Positions 19,279-28,967 of a stretch of 64,000 bases of DNA are shown here, piece after piece. Each line of letters starts with the position of its first letter. Within the stretch, counting starts at the first letter, position 1. This DNA comes from Picocystis sp. L7. Lineage: Eukaryota; Chlorophyta; Picocystophyceae; Picocystales; Picocystaceae. Location: NCBI GenBank assembly GCA_020975725.1, contig QXJR01000008.1, positions 558,001-622,000 on the forward strand, written 5' to 3'. The notes below the pieces were generated by a model. That model ran no database searches, was not told the DNA's origin, and saw nothing but the letters and a program-made list of their open reading frames with translations. The position numbers were made by a program, and so were the translations under genes.

Positions 19279-20037
19279 ATGTCTGTCATGCAAAACCGTT
19301 TCTACGATCGCACGGACCTCATGCGCACCACCGATGCGAAGAAGGAGTATTTCCTGGACAGCAGAGACTTCGACAGTATACCGTGCATCAGAGAGAAAGG
19401 TTTCTTTGGATGTGGTGGGAGCACCTTTTGGTTCCGGAAGGACGACCTGGAGAAAGCAGCCCTGCGCAAGCACGGTGAAGATGTCCTGAAGAAAAAAAGA
19501 GAAGCTAGAGCGAAGAGGAATGAAAGCAAAAGAAGAAGGTCCGAAGAAGCGAGGCAAGCCCTTGCGGAACTCCACGCCAACAAGAAGCCGGCCAAAATCG
19601 ACGGGGTGGAAGTGTGTGTCATTGATGCCACTCAAGAGGAGCAGATGGAGCAGAAAGATATCAAGGACGCCAAGCTGTTGAAAAAAAACCTCTTGTCCAT
19701 GTGCAAGAGGGCGCTGAAGATGTATCCGAACGGACATCCCATGCCCATCTCCCTAGAGATCCCCAATGTTTCGGCGGGAGTGTTTGCAGCACTATTGGAT
19801 CGCGCAGGCGACCACGAACTGAAGACATTCGAGAAGCAGGGTGCGTACATCAAGCACTACGATTCGGCCCCCTCCTTCTTCAGCAGCACCCAAGAGAAGC
19901 TCACAAGATCCTACCACATGGATCGTGTTGCCGTGACCATGTGCGATCGTATCTTGCTCATGTACAAACCGTCCCTGAAGGTCCTGACCCTCAAGGGACA
20001 TGGCGAGATCACCAACATCCCTGGCGACAATTGGTAG
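19279..20037 (+). CDS. Protein with XPA C-terminal-like DNA-binding domain
   Basis: A 252-aa protein from MSVMQNRFYDRTDLMRTTDA. Residues ~10-95 resemble the XPA C-terminal DNA-binding domain: TDAKKEYFLDSRDFDSIPCI, then a GGSTFWFRKDDLEKAALRKHG block and a long basic helix VLKKKREARAKRNESKRRR. This matches the XPA pattern T-x-AKKEY-L--DL ... M-LY---D---A---G followed by a basic helix. XPA itself also has an N-terminal C4 zinc finger; none is present here. The C-terminal half (LLSMCKRALKMYPNGHPMPI ... FKQGAYIK-like, SFFSSTQEKLTRSYHMDRVA) is not recognised. It could act in DNA damage recognition or use the fold for another purpose. Confidence 0.6.
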   Translation: MSVMQNRFYDRTDLMRTTDAKKEYFLDSRDFDSIPCIREKGFFGCGGSTFWFRKDDLEKAALRKHGEDVLKKKREARAKRNESKRRRSEEARQALAELHANKKPAKIDGVEVCVIDATQEEQMEQKDIKDAKLLKKNLLSMCKRALKMYPNGHPMPISLEIPNVSAGVFAALLDRAGDHELKTFEKQGAYIKHYDSAPSFFSSTQEKLTRSYHMDRVAVTMCDRILLMYKPSLKVLTLKGHGEITNIPGDNW

Positions 20038-20211
20038 TCATCTTTGCCTTGCCGAATGCTCCAGCCATGCATGGCTGTCCAGGACCACACTTCTCCTTGT
20101 TGTAATGCTTAGGTTGTGTTGCCATCCCCCATCCGCCCCACAGCGGCCATACAACAGGGATTCCCAACCGAAACCGACACGGTTCCGGTTCCAGTGTCGG
20201 CGCAGCTCGCC

Positions 20212-21417
20212 ATGCGAGTGGCGCGACCTGCGACCGCGCGAATGCGCAGGTGTCCGCGTTTGGGAGCAGCGTTGAATCGGTTGGAAGGGCTGGAAGACGA
20301 GGATTGCATCCCACACGGTGGGGAGCATGGTAGTCGGACCTACGTGCGACACACGGATAGGACGCTGGCGAAGCTGACAGTGGAAGAAGCCAAGCGAATC
20401 GACAACTTCTGGGCCAATAGGGGGGTTTCGAAGCTTAATGCGAGATCCAAACTAGTCTCCTTAGCGCAAACGCGTCCTCTTTTTCGAGACTTGGAGGAAC
20501 TACGTGAGAAGCTGAAGTTCCTCCAAGAGTGCCTACCAGGCGCAAGTGTCAGCAGAATCGTGTCCCGTCATCCTCTGTTGTTGGAACGTAGCCCGAATGC
20601 AGTGCTGGAATGCCTACTTGATCTGAATGGAATACTACCTAATGCAGATATTTCTAAAATGGTGGAGAGGCAGCCAACCATCCTGTTGAGGCGAACAGTC
20701 ACCATCCAGAGGAATTTGCATACCTTGAAGGAGCTCCTACCTGACTGCAGTGTGGAGCGTATGGCGGAGAGGCAGCCTGTGTTGCTTTTCTTGGATAGCA
20801 AGGCATCAGGAAACATAGCAAAAAACATAGCTTCCCTGAAGAGACTCTTTCCAACCAGTGACGTGCATCGCATGCTGGAGCGGGAACCCAGTCTGCTGTA
20901 CCAAAATTCGGAACGAGTGGAAGAGAACTACCAATTATTGAGCAGAGCACTTCCTGGTGCAGATATTGGAAATTTGCTCACCATACAGCCAAGCCTGTTG
21001 TATGCAGACGTTAGGAGACGGACAGCAGTCAATGTGGACAAGTTGGAAAGTATCTTTGCAAGGATAGCTAGACGGTGCGGGATAGTCAATGGGATCAATT
21101 TTGTAGAATTGGTATCGACCGGGAGTGGAACCTCTTTGCTTACAACCAAGCCTGAGACAACGGAATCGAAATTGGAGAGACTCGAAAGATTTGTGCCCGA
21201 CGATGTGCTTCGGCACTGGTTACATAGACCTTCCACGCTTTCGCGTGTGTTGAATGCATCTCATGCAGTTCTTGACCGAATCGAATACATGAGTGTGTGC
21301 AAAAAATGTGATTCTGGCTTCACATCTGCAGTCACCATGACCAACGAGAGGTTCTGCGAGAAGTTCCCTGACTTTTCTGTCTGGCAGGAGAATAAAGAAT
21401 CAAATAAAGCAGCCTGA
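20212..21417 (+). CDS. mTERF-domain organelle protein
   Basis: A 401-aa protein from the first true ATG (MRVARPATARMRRCPRLGAA), whose Arg/Ala-rich start reads as an organelle targeting peptide. It holds at least five mTERF repeats of ~36 aa, each with a short helix and the P-x-LL closing motif: LPGASVSRIVSRHPLLL, LPNADISKMVERQPTILL, LPDCSVERMAERQPVLLF, FPTSDVHRMLEREPSLLY, LPGADIGNLLTIQPSLLY. mTERF proteins form a superhelix that binds organelle DNA or RNA and act in transcription termination, splicing or rRNA maturation. Whether this one goes to the plastid or mitochondrion is not clear. Its stop is only 4 bp from the stop of the convergent RRP8 gene. Confidence 0.88.
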   Translation: MRVARPATARMRRCPRLGAALNRLEGLEDEDCIPHGGEHGSRTYVRHTDRTLAKLTVEEAKRIDNFWANRGVSKLNARSKLVSLAQTRPLFRDLEELREKLKFLQECLPGASVSRIVSRHPLLLERSPNAVLECLLDLNGILPNADISKMVERQPTILLRRTVTIQRNLHTLKELLPDCSVERMAERQPVLLFLDSKASGNIAKNIASLKRLFPTSDVHRMLEREPSLLYQNSERVEENYQLLSRALPGADIGNLLTIQPSLLYADVRRRTAVNVDKLESIFARIARRCGIVNGINFVELVSTGSGTSLLTTKPETTESKLERLERFVPDDVLRHWLHRPSTLSRVLNASHAVLDRIEYMSVCKKCDSGFTSAVTMTNERFCEKFPDFSVWQENKESNKAA

Positions 21418-21421
21418 GGAT

Positions 21422-22285
21422 TCATCGTCTCTTGTAGATGCATGGTTTGAATGCTGGCCAATCCCGCCGTTTGGGCAACAGCAGTTGGCGTTTCTTTTCA
21501 AGTATGTACACTGCAAACATCTTATTTGACATGTTCTTGGACTGCAAAATGAAGCCCATTTTCGACAAATTCTCGAGGAATTGTTCTTCAAAGCCTTCCC
21601 CAAAGCGCGACCGGACTTCGGCGATCCAGAGGTACCCAGGTGTCCGCAAGACTCGGTTGGCCTCTTCCAGGAATTTTCCGTAATCTGTGCCCATCAGTGC
21701 TAAGCAGAAGACGGCAACATCGATGGATGACGAAGCGAGCGGCGTGGCTGCCATGTTGCAAGCGACCACCCCTGGTTTGGTGGCTACCAGGTCCAGCGAG
21801 TGCACTTTCTGCTTCACGCAATCCGACAGCTTCGCATCTCCGCATCCAAAATCCGCAACCACCAAATCCTTCTTCTTGTTGTTCAACCAACGTGCTACAA
21901 CGTCTATGGGTTGCTGCGGCCATCCGCGCGTCTGTTCCCGGAACCCTTCGTGATACTGTTGGAACAGTTCAGGTTCTGCGGTGAGTTGCGCAAACGCTTG
22001 CACTCCAGTGGTTGTGTACAGCTGTTCGTTCAGCCATCTAAATCTCCCTCCGGACAACCTCGCCTTCATCTTCTCGAAGAGATCCGTCGGATTATTTTTC
22101 GAGCTCAGATTCGACGCCTTGTCGGCGTTTGGCGTCGTTCCGTCCAGCTGCATCCCTTTGCGACGCTTCTTGGAGCCTTCTCGTCCTCCTTGGACTCCCT
22201 TGTTTCGTTTCTCTGCCTTTCTCTTCCTCTCCTTGTCCTTCCCTCTCTTCCGCTTCGACGAAACACCACCTTCCAAGGAAGCCAT
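21422..22285 (-). CDS. RRP8: Ribosomal RNA-processing protein 8 (25S rRNA m1A methyltransferase)
   Basis: A 287-aa nucleolar methyltransferase. The Lys/Arg-rich N terminus (SSKRKRGKDKERKRKAEKR) is followed by the RRP8-specific helix LSGGRFRWLNEQLYTTTG, then YHEGFREQTRGWPQQPIDVV. The Rossmann-like SAM domain shows motif I VVADFGCGDAKL, the family acidic loop VHSLDLVA, and VAVFCLALMGTDYGKFLEEA, closing with LRTPGYLWIAEVRSRFGE. Yeast Rrp8 methylates A645 of 25S rRNA and aids pre-rRNA cleavage at A2. Length is that of the conserved core plus a short tail. Divergent from SCAMP and tail-to-tail with the mTERF gene. Confidence 0.93.
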   Translation of the reverse strand: MASLEGGVSSKRKRGKDKERKRKAEKRNKGVQGGREGSKKRRKGMQLDGTTPNADKASNLSSKNNPTDLFEKMKARLSGGRFRWLNEQLYTTTGVQAFAQLTAEPELFQQYHEGFREQTRGWPQQPIDVVARWLNNKKKDLVVADFGCGDAKLSDCVKQKVHSLDLVATKPGVVACNMAATPLASSSIDVAVFCLALMGTDYGKFLEEANRVLRTPGYLWIAEVRSRFGEGFEEQFLENLSKMGFILQSKNMSNKMFAVYILEKKRQLLLPKRRDWPAFKPCIYKRR

Positions 22286-23220
22286 TTCGGCGCAGTGTCG
22301 GTCCGACCCCCACCACGTGTGAAACCGATGTCACCCCTGGTTCACACCAAGGCATTGAACCCGTGTCCCTTCGGGTACAGAAGGAAATCCATCCCGGATG
22401 TAAGGGGCGATACGTCGAATGACCCCGCCACGGGCCTGGAATAGGAGGTGCACGTGGACCGACGAGGCCAGGGATGATGGACGGTGATGGCAGCAGCTGG
22501 GAGACCCATAGTCCGAGCGGACCGTCGTTGCAGCGATGAACCGAAGGATAGTGGTGCACAACCACATTCCTCGTGGTGTAGTGGAACCGCCGGTCCTCGA
22601 TCGTGGGAACCCGTGCAGATCTCCTGCGTTTGCACGGGTTGCACGTCCACACGTCCGACAACCGTCCTCGGCACCTCCTCGAAGTGTTCCGGCCGTGATG
22701 GATCCGGTCCTTCGACTGCACACGTCGGTGCATGCACCACGAATCCCATCCAACGGTGCGTGGAAGCCACCCTTGTCTCTCGAGTCACCACGGCTGGACT
22801 TCACATCGTCGATCCACCACCGTGGTGGAAGCGGCACCATGACCCCATCGAAGGGACGATTGGTCCTTCCCCTCGCATGGATGGACCACGCTCCACCATC
22901 CAGGCCATCCTCGCTTCACAACTGTGCGAACGGGACCCTCGGTTGTGATCCGGTACGTCCGGGGCGATCGGGGCAGGGACAGGCCGCGACCCCAGGACGT
23001 CACAGGGTCGTCGGACGAGGGAGGGTCTTCCTCTCGCCTGCACACGTGCCTACCGCTGCTCGCGTAGGAGCGCGCACCGCGGCAGCTCCTGGGAGAGAAG
23101 GCGCAGGTCTCGCGCCCGGAAGGATCCGGACGGACGGATTGAAAGAACCACGCGCGAAGGAAGCGGAGAGGACGAGGTTGAAGGTGGAAAAGAGCACCGT
23201 GGACAAAAAAGGCGCGAGAG
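22286..23220. other. Divergent GC-rich intergenic region
   Basis: About 935 bp between RRP8 and SCAMP. High GC, low stop density and many CACGTG/CCACGG words. Several overlapping open frames exist on both strands; none looks like protein. Probably two promoters with long 5' leaders. Confidence 0.5.
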
Positions 23221-24204
23221 ATGAACTCGGGTAGCAATCCCTTCGCTCGAGGGGAAGAGCCCAACCCTTTCGTGTCATCCTCGACCCGTGGTGGAAGGGG
23301 TCCTGATGCCGCCACCAACAGAGATGCGGAACAGTACTTCGGCAGCGGCGGAAGACCTGCATCGACAGCATGGGGAGGAGTGCCACAGGACGAGTCAGGG
23401 CTCGACTTTGATGCACCCCTGGAAGAAACAGGAGGAAGCCAGTTTGTCAACAATCAACCCAGTAGCGCCGGATCGTTCGGTGGGAGAGACGAGGTCGCTC
23501 CTGCTACAAGCACTGGCGAGGTCCTGAGCAAGAAGGAGGTCGCCAAGCGCAAAAAGGAGCTCGACAAGAGAGAGAAGGAGCTCAACAAGCGTGAGAAAGA
23601 GTTGGAACGCAGGGAGAGGGGAGTTGTGCTGGCCGATGAGAAGAATTGGCCACCCCTGCTGAAGCTCACTCATCACGACATCGCAAAGGACATCCCTGAA
23701 GCAGGTAGACCAAGTGTCCGCAGGGCGTATCTGGCGTTTCTTGGTCTTTGCGTATGTTTCCTGTGGAATGCAGTGGTTGTGCTGATTGCGACTGGTATGA
23801 AAGAGGCAAAGTTCAGCGACATTCTGCTAGCCCTCATTTACATGGCGATTGGGATTCCTGCTGCCTTGTTTTTGTGGTATTTCAGGCTTTACAACGCTGC
23901 GAAGAAGGACGGTGCGGTGGGGTACGCAGCCTTCTTTCTTTTTTTCCTTCTCAACGTCGTCTGGTGCATCTTCTGTGCGGTAGCACCTCCGATCAACAAC
24001 GAGATGTCCTTTGCTGGTTTCATGACCTCCATCAAGCTGGTTGACCGAGACGAGAACTTTCTTTTCATTATGTACCTGGCCAGTGCGATTGCTTGGACGA
24101 CTTTGTCGGTTTGGAACCTGTACGTGATCAAGTACATCTACTCGAGCTTCCGTGGCAAGAACCCACATCAGGTGGCAGCCCGTGCGGCTTCAGAGCTGTC
24201 TTGA
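23221..24204 (+). CDS. Secretory carrier-associated membrane protein (SCAMP)
   Basis: A 327-aa tetraspan membrane protein of the post-Golgi/endosome recycling pathway. The cytosolic N terminus has NPF-type motifs (GSNPFARGEEPNPFVSS) that bind EH-domain proteins. A coiled coil follows: KKEVAKRKKELDKREKELNK. The conserved NWPPLLKLTHHDI precedes four transmembrane segments. Between TM2 and TM3 lies the family amphipathic loop IPAALFLWYFRLYNAAKKD, and after TM4 comes YIYSSFRGKNPHQVAARAA. All SCAMP landmarks are in order and the length is normal. No intron is needed. It is the first of three co-oriented genes (SCAMP, RAB5, tryptophan synthase alpha). Confidence 0.94.
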   Translation: MNSGSNPFARGEEPNPFVSSSTRGGRGPDAATNRDAEQYFGSGGRPASTAWGGVPQDESGLDFDAPLEETGGSQFVNNQPSSAGSFGGRDEVAPATSTGEVLSKKEVAKRKKELDKREKELNKREKELERRERGVVLADEKNWPPLLKLTHHDIAKDIPEAGRPSVRRAYLAFLGLCVCFLWNAVVVLIATGMKEAKFSDILLALIYMAIGIPAALFLWYFRLYNAAKKDGAVGYAAFFLFFLLNVVWCIFCAVAPPINNEMSFAGFMTSIKLVDRDENFLFIMYLASAIAWTTLSVWNLYVIKYIYSSFRGKNPHQVAARAASELS

Positions 24205-24482
24205 TTCCAGGACCATGGCGTGGAGGTGCCTGTGGCCCCTTCCCTCCCCTTTCGATAGTGATGCATCCATCTCTGCTTTGGGTGCTTGTTTCTCTTCGAT
24301 CCCTCCCCTTCCCCCTCCCTCGGGCATCCCACCTCCCCTCCCTCTCACGGGTACCCTCGAGGGGGTCCCGATCCCCGGTCCTGGGGGTCTCCCTCAGCCT
24401 TCCCTGGGTCCAGACGAGTCTCGCGGACTGGACCAGCACTGCGCGTTCACGTCTTCGCACGTGCTGCTCGCTCGCGGTCGCC

Positions 24483-25368
24483 ATGGAAGCGGTCGTGTCC
24501 GTGCAGCAGGCCAAGCTGGTGCGTAAAAGGACGTGGAGGAACGGTCGAGGCGGAACGGGAAGGACGGGAAGGAAGAAGGAGTGGAAACACGCGAACGAAG
24601 ACCCGGCGTGGACGGTGGGAAAAAAAAAAAAACAGAGGCGAAGAACGGGAAGAAGGACGATGCATCCAGAGGTGGAGGCGTGCTCCCGGATTCCGAAGCA
24701 AATCGTAGGGAAAGGATGGCGTGGCACCGTGGGAAACGGAAGGTGTCCTGGCGAGAGACGTGGCCAAGGGTGCGGAACTGACGAGGGGACGTGCGGACAA
24801 CTCTGGACAGGTGCTTCTCGGAGACATGGGGGCCGGCAAGTCGAGCTTAGTTAGGCGCTTCGTCAAAGGACAGTTCTTCGACTACCAAGAGTCCACCATT
24901 GGAGCAGCGTTTTCGACCAAGACGCTTCCCGAGCACAACGTCAAGTTCGAAATATGGGATACGGCAGGTCAGGAACGTTATCATAGCCTTGCACCCATGT
25001 ACTACCGAGGCGCCGCTGCGGCTATCATTGTTTACGATATCAGTAGCACCGAATCTTTTGAGCGGGCCAAGAGCTGGGTGAAAGAACTTCAGAGGCAGGG
25101 CAATCCCAACATGGTGATGGCTTTGGCGGGGAACAAGGCAGATCTGGCCGAAACAAGCAGGAAAGTGAGCGTGGAGGATGCACAGCAGTATGCCGAGGAA
25201 AATGGGCTATTCTTCATGGAGACCTCAGCCAAGGATGCACAAAATGTGAACGAGCTGTTCGAGGAAGTGGCCAGGAAGCTTCCCAAGACGGCGCCAACAC
25301 CTGCTCCTACAGGCGGCATCACACTGACAGATCGTGCACCCAAAAGAACAACTAGTTCGTGCTGTTAG
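24483..25368 (+). CDS. RAB5: RAB5-type small GTPase, two exons
   Basis: An early-endosome Rab GTPase of 197 aa. Exon 1 (24483-24518) encodes only [12 protein letters not shown]. Exon 2 (24811-25368) continues [20 protein letters not shown]. The 292-nt intron has donor GTGCGT, branch CTGACG and acceptor GGACAG, and contains a 12-A run. G motifs: P-loop GDMGAGKSS, switch I with [29 protein letters not shown] (the RAB5-specific switch II), NKADL, and ETSAKD. The tail TSSCC is a double-geranylgeranylation site. Replacement of the usual GESGVGKSS serine/valine by DMGAGKSS is as in plant RAB5. Strong assignment. Confidence 0.96.
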
Positions 25369-25996
25369 GTTCGAAGACTACTACTTTGGTTTTTCCATTC
25401 AGACAGTTTTTCTCCTCCTTTTTCCTATGGTCAGCGAAGGAGTTCCTGTAATTACTTTTGTGAATATGAGAAGATGTACCACTTTCTTGTGTGCCTTTCA
25501 ATTGTTGCAGTGCTGTACTTACAATGGTTTTGTGGATCTGATTGTCTAGGCTTGGCTTTTCCGATGGTCTTGGTTGACGAGGAAAAGCCGTGTTGCCCAT
25601 GGATGTTTGGTCAGTTGGTAGGAGAGCGTCACAGTGCCCCTTTCGCCGCAGAGCAGGGTTCCTGGACTTGTAGACCTGTTTTCACTCGTTAACCTACGAT
25701 GTGCGACCCAGTTTCACCACATCCTGCACCTCTTCTTCCGACTTCGAGGAGCATTCCACCCTTTCTGTTCCACCTGCGTCCTCCCATACATTGGCTTCCA
25801 CCACCATCGCCCTTTCACAAGCGGGGAAGGATCCTGCCCCCTGCAGAATATTCGCAAGGTCATTCTTGAATTCGACCCTTCCATCCACGACTCGAGTCGG
25901 TTTCACCTCCCATCTGCTTCCGACGTACGTGGACGTGCGCCGACACCCGCCTCCGACGGATTCCTGGAAGCATTGAGGTGCACTTCGAGGACGAGA
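25369..25996. other. Intergenic region RAB5 to tryptophan synthase alpha
   Basis: About 630 bp. The first half is T-rich 3' flank of RAB5; the second half turns GC-rich toward the next start. No further gene recognised. Confidence 0.5.
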
Positions 25997-26986
25997 ATGA
26001 GCTTCGGGATCTCCAGCACGGCGTACAAGACCGCCTGGACCGCTGCAGCATCGCACAGGAGGCGCGAGATTGGGGGAATCGCCGTCGGCACCAAACCGAC
26101 GAAGCTCGTGGCTGGAATACATCCAGCTCGAATGGCGATGGGTAGGAGGGAATGGGAGGTCGAAGCAGTCGCTCAACAGATCAATGATGCGCCGGCGTCG
26201 GTCTCCGAAGCCTTCGAGCGCTGCAAGGCGGCCGGGAAGGTGGCATTCGTGCCCTTCCTTTGTGCCGGGGATCCGGACTTGGAAACGACCAAAGAAGCCA
26301 TCAAAATACTTGATCGAGCAGGCGCAACGGTGATTGAACTTGGCGTCCCGTATTCGGATCCACTTGCAGATGGTCCAACGATTCAGGCCGCAGCGACCCG
26401 AGCACTGTCCAAAGGTTGTCCCATGGAGTCCGTCCTCAACATGCTGGCAGAGGTCTCCCCACAGGTAAAGGCTCCCATTGTTATGTTCACATACTTCAAT
26501 CCTATCATGGCCATGGGTTGCGAAAAGTTCTGCAAGAGAGCGGTGGAAGCAGGGGCAAAGGGTTTACTGGTGCCTGACCTACCCATGGAAGAAACGCAAC
26601 TCATCCGACCGGATGCAAGTGCTGCTGGCTTGCAGATGGTACTCCTAGCCACTCCCGTCACTCCAGTGGAACGGATGAAGAAAATTGCAAAGCTTACAGA
26701 AGGTTTTATGTATCTTGTGTCCGTGACCGGGGTTACTGGGACTAGGGTCACCATAGAGGACAGTGTCGGCGACCTAGTGAAAACGATTAAAAATGCATCA
26801 AACAAGCCAGTGGCAGTGGGATTTGGAATTTCAACTCCAGAACATGTAAAGCAGGTGGTGTCATGGGGGGCAGATGGTGTTATAGTGGGAAGTGCACTTG
26901 TCCGAACGTTGGGAGAAGCAGCCAGCCCGGAGGAAGGGTTAGCAGCCCTGAAGACCCTCACGGAGGACTTGGTCTCTGCTCTGTAA
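25997..26986 (+). CDS. Tryptophan synthase alpha chain, plastid
   Basis: A 329-aa protein of which the first ~65 residues (MSFGISSTAYKTAWTAAASH...) are a transit peptide and the rest is TrpA. The alpha chain is a TIM barrel that cleaves indole-3-glycerol phosphate to indole and glyceraldehyde-3-phosphate, passing indole to the beta chain. Catalytic Glu and Asp lie in TVIELGVPYSDPLADGPTIQ. Other landmarks: FVPFLCAGDPDLETTKEAIK, VMFTYFNPIMAMGCEKF, LVPDLPMEE, YLVSVTGVTGTR, and the phosphate-binding VAVGFGISTPEHV with GVIVGSAL. Unfused, as in plants and bacteria. The ATG chosen is the first giving a plausible targeting sequence. Confidence 0.95.
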   Translation: MSFGISSTAYKTAWTAAASHRRREIGGIAVGTKPTKLVAGIHPARMAMGRREWEVEAVAQQINDAPASVSEAFERCKAAGKVAFVPFLCAGDPDLETTKEAIKILDRAGATVIELGVPYSDPLADGPTIQAAATRALSKGCPMESVLNMLAEVSPQVKAPIVMFTYFNPIMAMGCEKFCKRAVEAGAKGLLVPDLPMEETQLIRPDASAAGLQMVLLATPVTPVERMKKIAKLTEGFMYLVSVTGVTGTRVTIEDSVGDLVKTIKNASNKPVAVGFGISTPEHVKQVVSWGADGVIVGSALVRTLGEAASPEEGLAALKTLTEDLVSAL

Positions 26987-28075
26987 TCGTGGTTTGCTTC
27001 ACACCATTTACAATTCAACCATGCCCTTGCCCAGATCAAGCTGACGATCTCAAGTAGCGTGCGCATGTCTCTGAGATGGGCGCTTCACCTTGTCCATGTC
27101 AAGTTGGAGGGTATAAGCAAAGCCCTGTGCCAAAAAGCTCAGCTTTGCGGTTGACTGGTACTGAATCCAAAATGCCATTCTACAGATTGAAACGTTTCTG
27201 ATTACCATTTTCCACATTGTAGGTGCTTCAGGAGCATGTTCTCTGAGGCGCATGCTGCACAATGAACCATGTGCGTGCTCTGTGTTCCCATGTTGGTCTT
27301 TTAAACCTCTGCACCTTTGCCTTTTCACAGGCAACTCCTTTATTGAAGCTAATGGGATGAGCTCTTGAGCAGTTGCTTGTGTGCGGTGTCATTCTCTTTC
27401 GCTTGCAATGAATATCTCGAGGAAAGTCTTACATGACCAGTTCCTTTCTTGTTCAGTTTTTTCTATCTTTGGTAGTCCAAGTATGGTTGTCCAGATAGCA
27501 CGAGCCCTTGCTATCGAAAGGCCGTGTCGGCTACTGCGGCAAGACACTGTGGAGGGACGAGTTCGAAGTGCAGGTCTGCGCCTGCGACCTGCTTCAATCA
27601 GCCTCGTTTCACGAGCCCATGCTCGTTTGACTCGTGTTGAAGACAGCTCACCTGTCTTGGACACGCACTTACACCTATCATCTGTCTCCTGTTGTTACTT
27701 TCCAATGCTCAGATGTTTCTCAGATCCTCCTGGAGCATCTCTTTTCCTTGCTTGGTGGGCAAACTCATCCCCGGTTCCGTGGCCTCCCCTATTCGATCCT
27801 TGTACGTCCAACCTTCATCTCCCGAATCCTGCCTTCCTTTGTCCCCACTTGTGACCTGATGCTTGTCTTCTTCTGTGCATGTGGCCGCTTGGGCATGGTC
27901 ATCACTGAGGGATGCATTTTGCTTTGGGTTGGATCCACCTCCATCCGACCCGGCCCCGACGTCCATGCCCCGTAGAGGATCGTCTTCCGGCGCACCACCA
28001 CCCTCCTCTTTCCTCTGCGGTCCACGTCTCCCCCACCTGCCACGTGGGACGGATTGGATCACGTGGGTCTCCCCC
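26987..28075. other. 1.1-kb region before the transposon
   Basis: Mostly T-rich, with the trpA 3' flank at its left end. A minus-strand frame around 27709-27969 (MDVGAGSDGGGSNPKQNASL..., 87 aa) is hydrophilic and could be a small gene, but it has no recognisable domain and low support. Nothing else seen. Confidence 0.35.
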
Positions 28076-28084
28076 GACTCGAGA
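28076..28084. repeat. Target-site duplication, left
   Basis: GACTCGAGA directly precedes the terminal inverted repeat and recurs right after the element at 33209-33217. A 9-bp duplication is the standard for Mutator-like elements. Confidence 0.95.
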
Positions 28085-28592
28085 CGGTTTATCTATTTGT
28101 AGCCAGGCTACAAATTAGCCAGTTTTTTCCTCTGCGGGATCAACCACCGTCCGTTCCATTCGAACCAAACAGCGAGGAGTAAATATACACTTTTGAACAA
28201 AAACATGCAGAGGAACAAGGATTCCTCCTCGTGTCTTCGAAATATTCGCTTGAACGATTCACCGATTCATCGATCGCCTGTCTCGAAAGCGACAACTGCC
28301 GCAGAGCGATTCCCGCTCCATTGTGAGGCGAAGGGGGGGCACCCTTGGGTCTCACCGGAGGACAAGGAAACGACCAAGCCAAAACAACCAAAGGACTCAT
28401 ACATTGATCGACTTGCTGAGCCATTTCCGACGACTTTCCCGCCACAGACCACCGCGAAAGAACGCGAACACAGCCGGAAAAAAGAAGACGCACGTCGATC
28501 AACACGTCTCGGCAGCCTGTTCACACCCGCCAGCAGCAACCGAAAAGACAGCAGGCGCCGACCGTGGGTGTTGTTGCGGGCTGCATTTGCGA
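28085..28592 (+). repeat. Left terminal inverted repeat of MULE, unique part
   Basis: Begins CGGTTTATCTATTTGTAGCC. Complementary to 32701-33208. Twelve bases in, it contains the perfect palindrome TTTGTAGCCAGGCTACAAA (28096-28114), mirrored at 33179-33197. Confidence 0.95.
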
Positions 28593-28934
28593 CATCCAGG
28601 ACAGCAGGTGACGGCATCGGACAGCCAGGTGGGCTGCTTTGGAGGCATCCAGGACAGCAGGTGACGGCATCGGACAGCCAGGTGGGCTGCTTTGGAGGCA
28701 TCCAGGACAGCAGGTGACGGCATCGGACAGCCAGGTGGGCTGCTTTGGAGGCATCCAGGACAGCAGGTGACGGTATCGGACAGCCAGGTGGGCTGCTTTG
28801 GAGGCATCCAGGACAGCAGGTGACGGTATCGGACAGCCAGGTGGGCTGCTTTGGAGGCATCCAGGACAGCAGGTGACGGCATCGGACAGCCAGGTGGGCT
28901 GCTTTGGAGGCTTCCAGGACAGCAGGTGACGGTA
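28593..28934 (+). repeat. Left 53-bp tandem array (about 6.5 units)
   Basis: Units of 53 bp containing GACAGCAGGTGACGGCATCG and CAGCCAGGTGGGCTGCTTTG. Two positions vary between units (GCATC/GTATC and GGCATCC/GGCTTCC). Reverse complement of the units in the right array. Confidence 0.95.
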
Positions 28935-28967
28935 ATTGAGGCAGATCTCTTGGGTCCCATTCAGCAC

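Noticed and set aside
27709-28062. 117-codon minus-strand frame left of the MULE
   Set aside because: Starts without ATG, has no recognisable domain and lies in a region of mixed composition; kept only as a remark on the gap.
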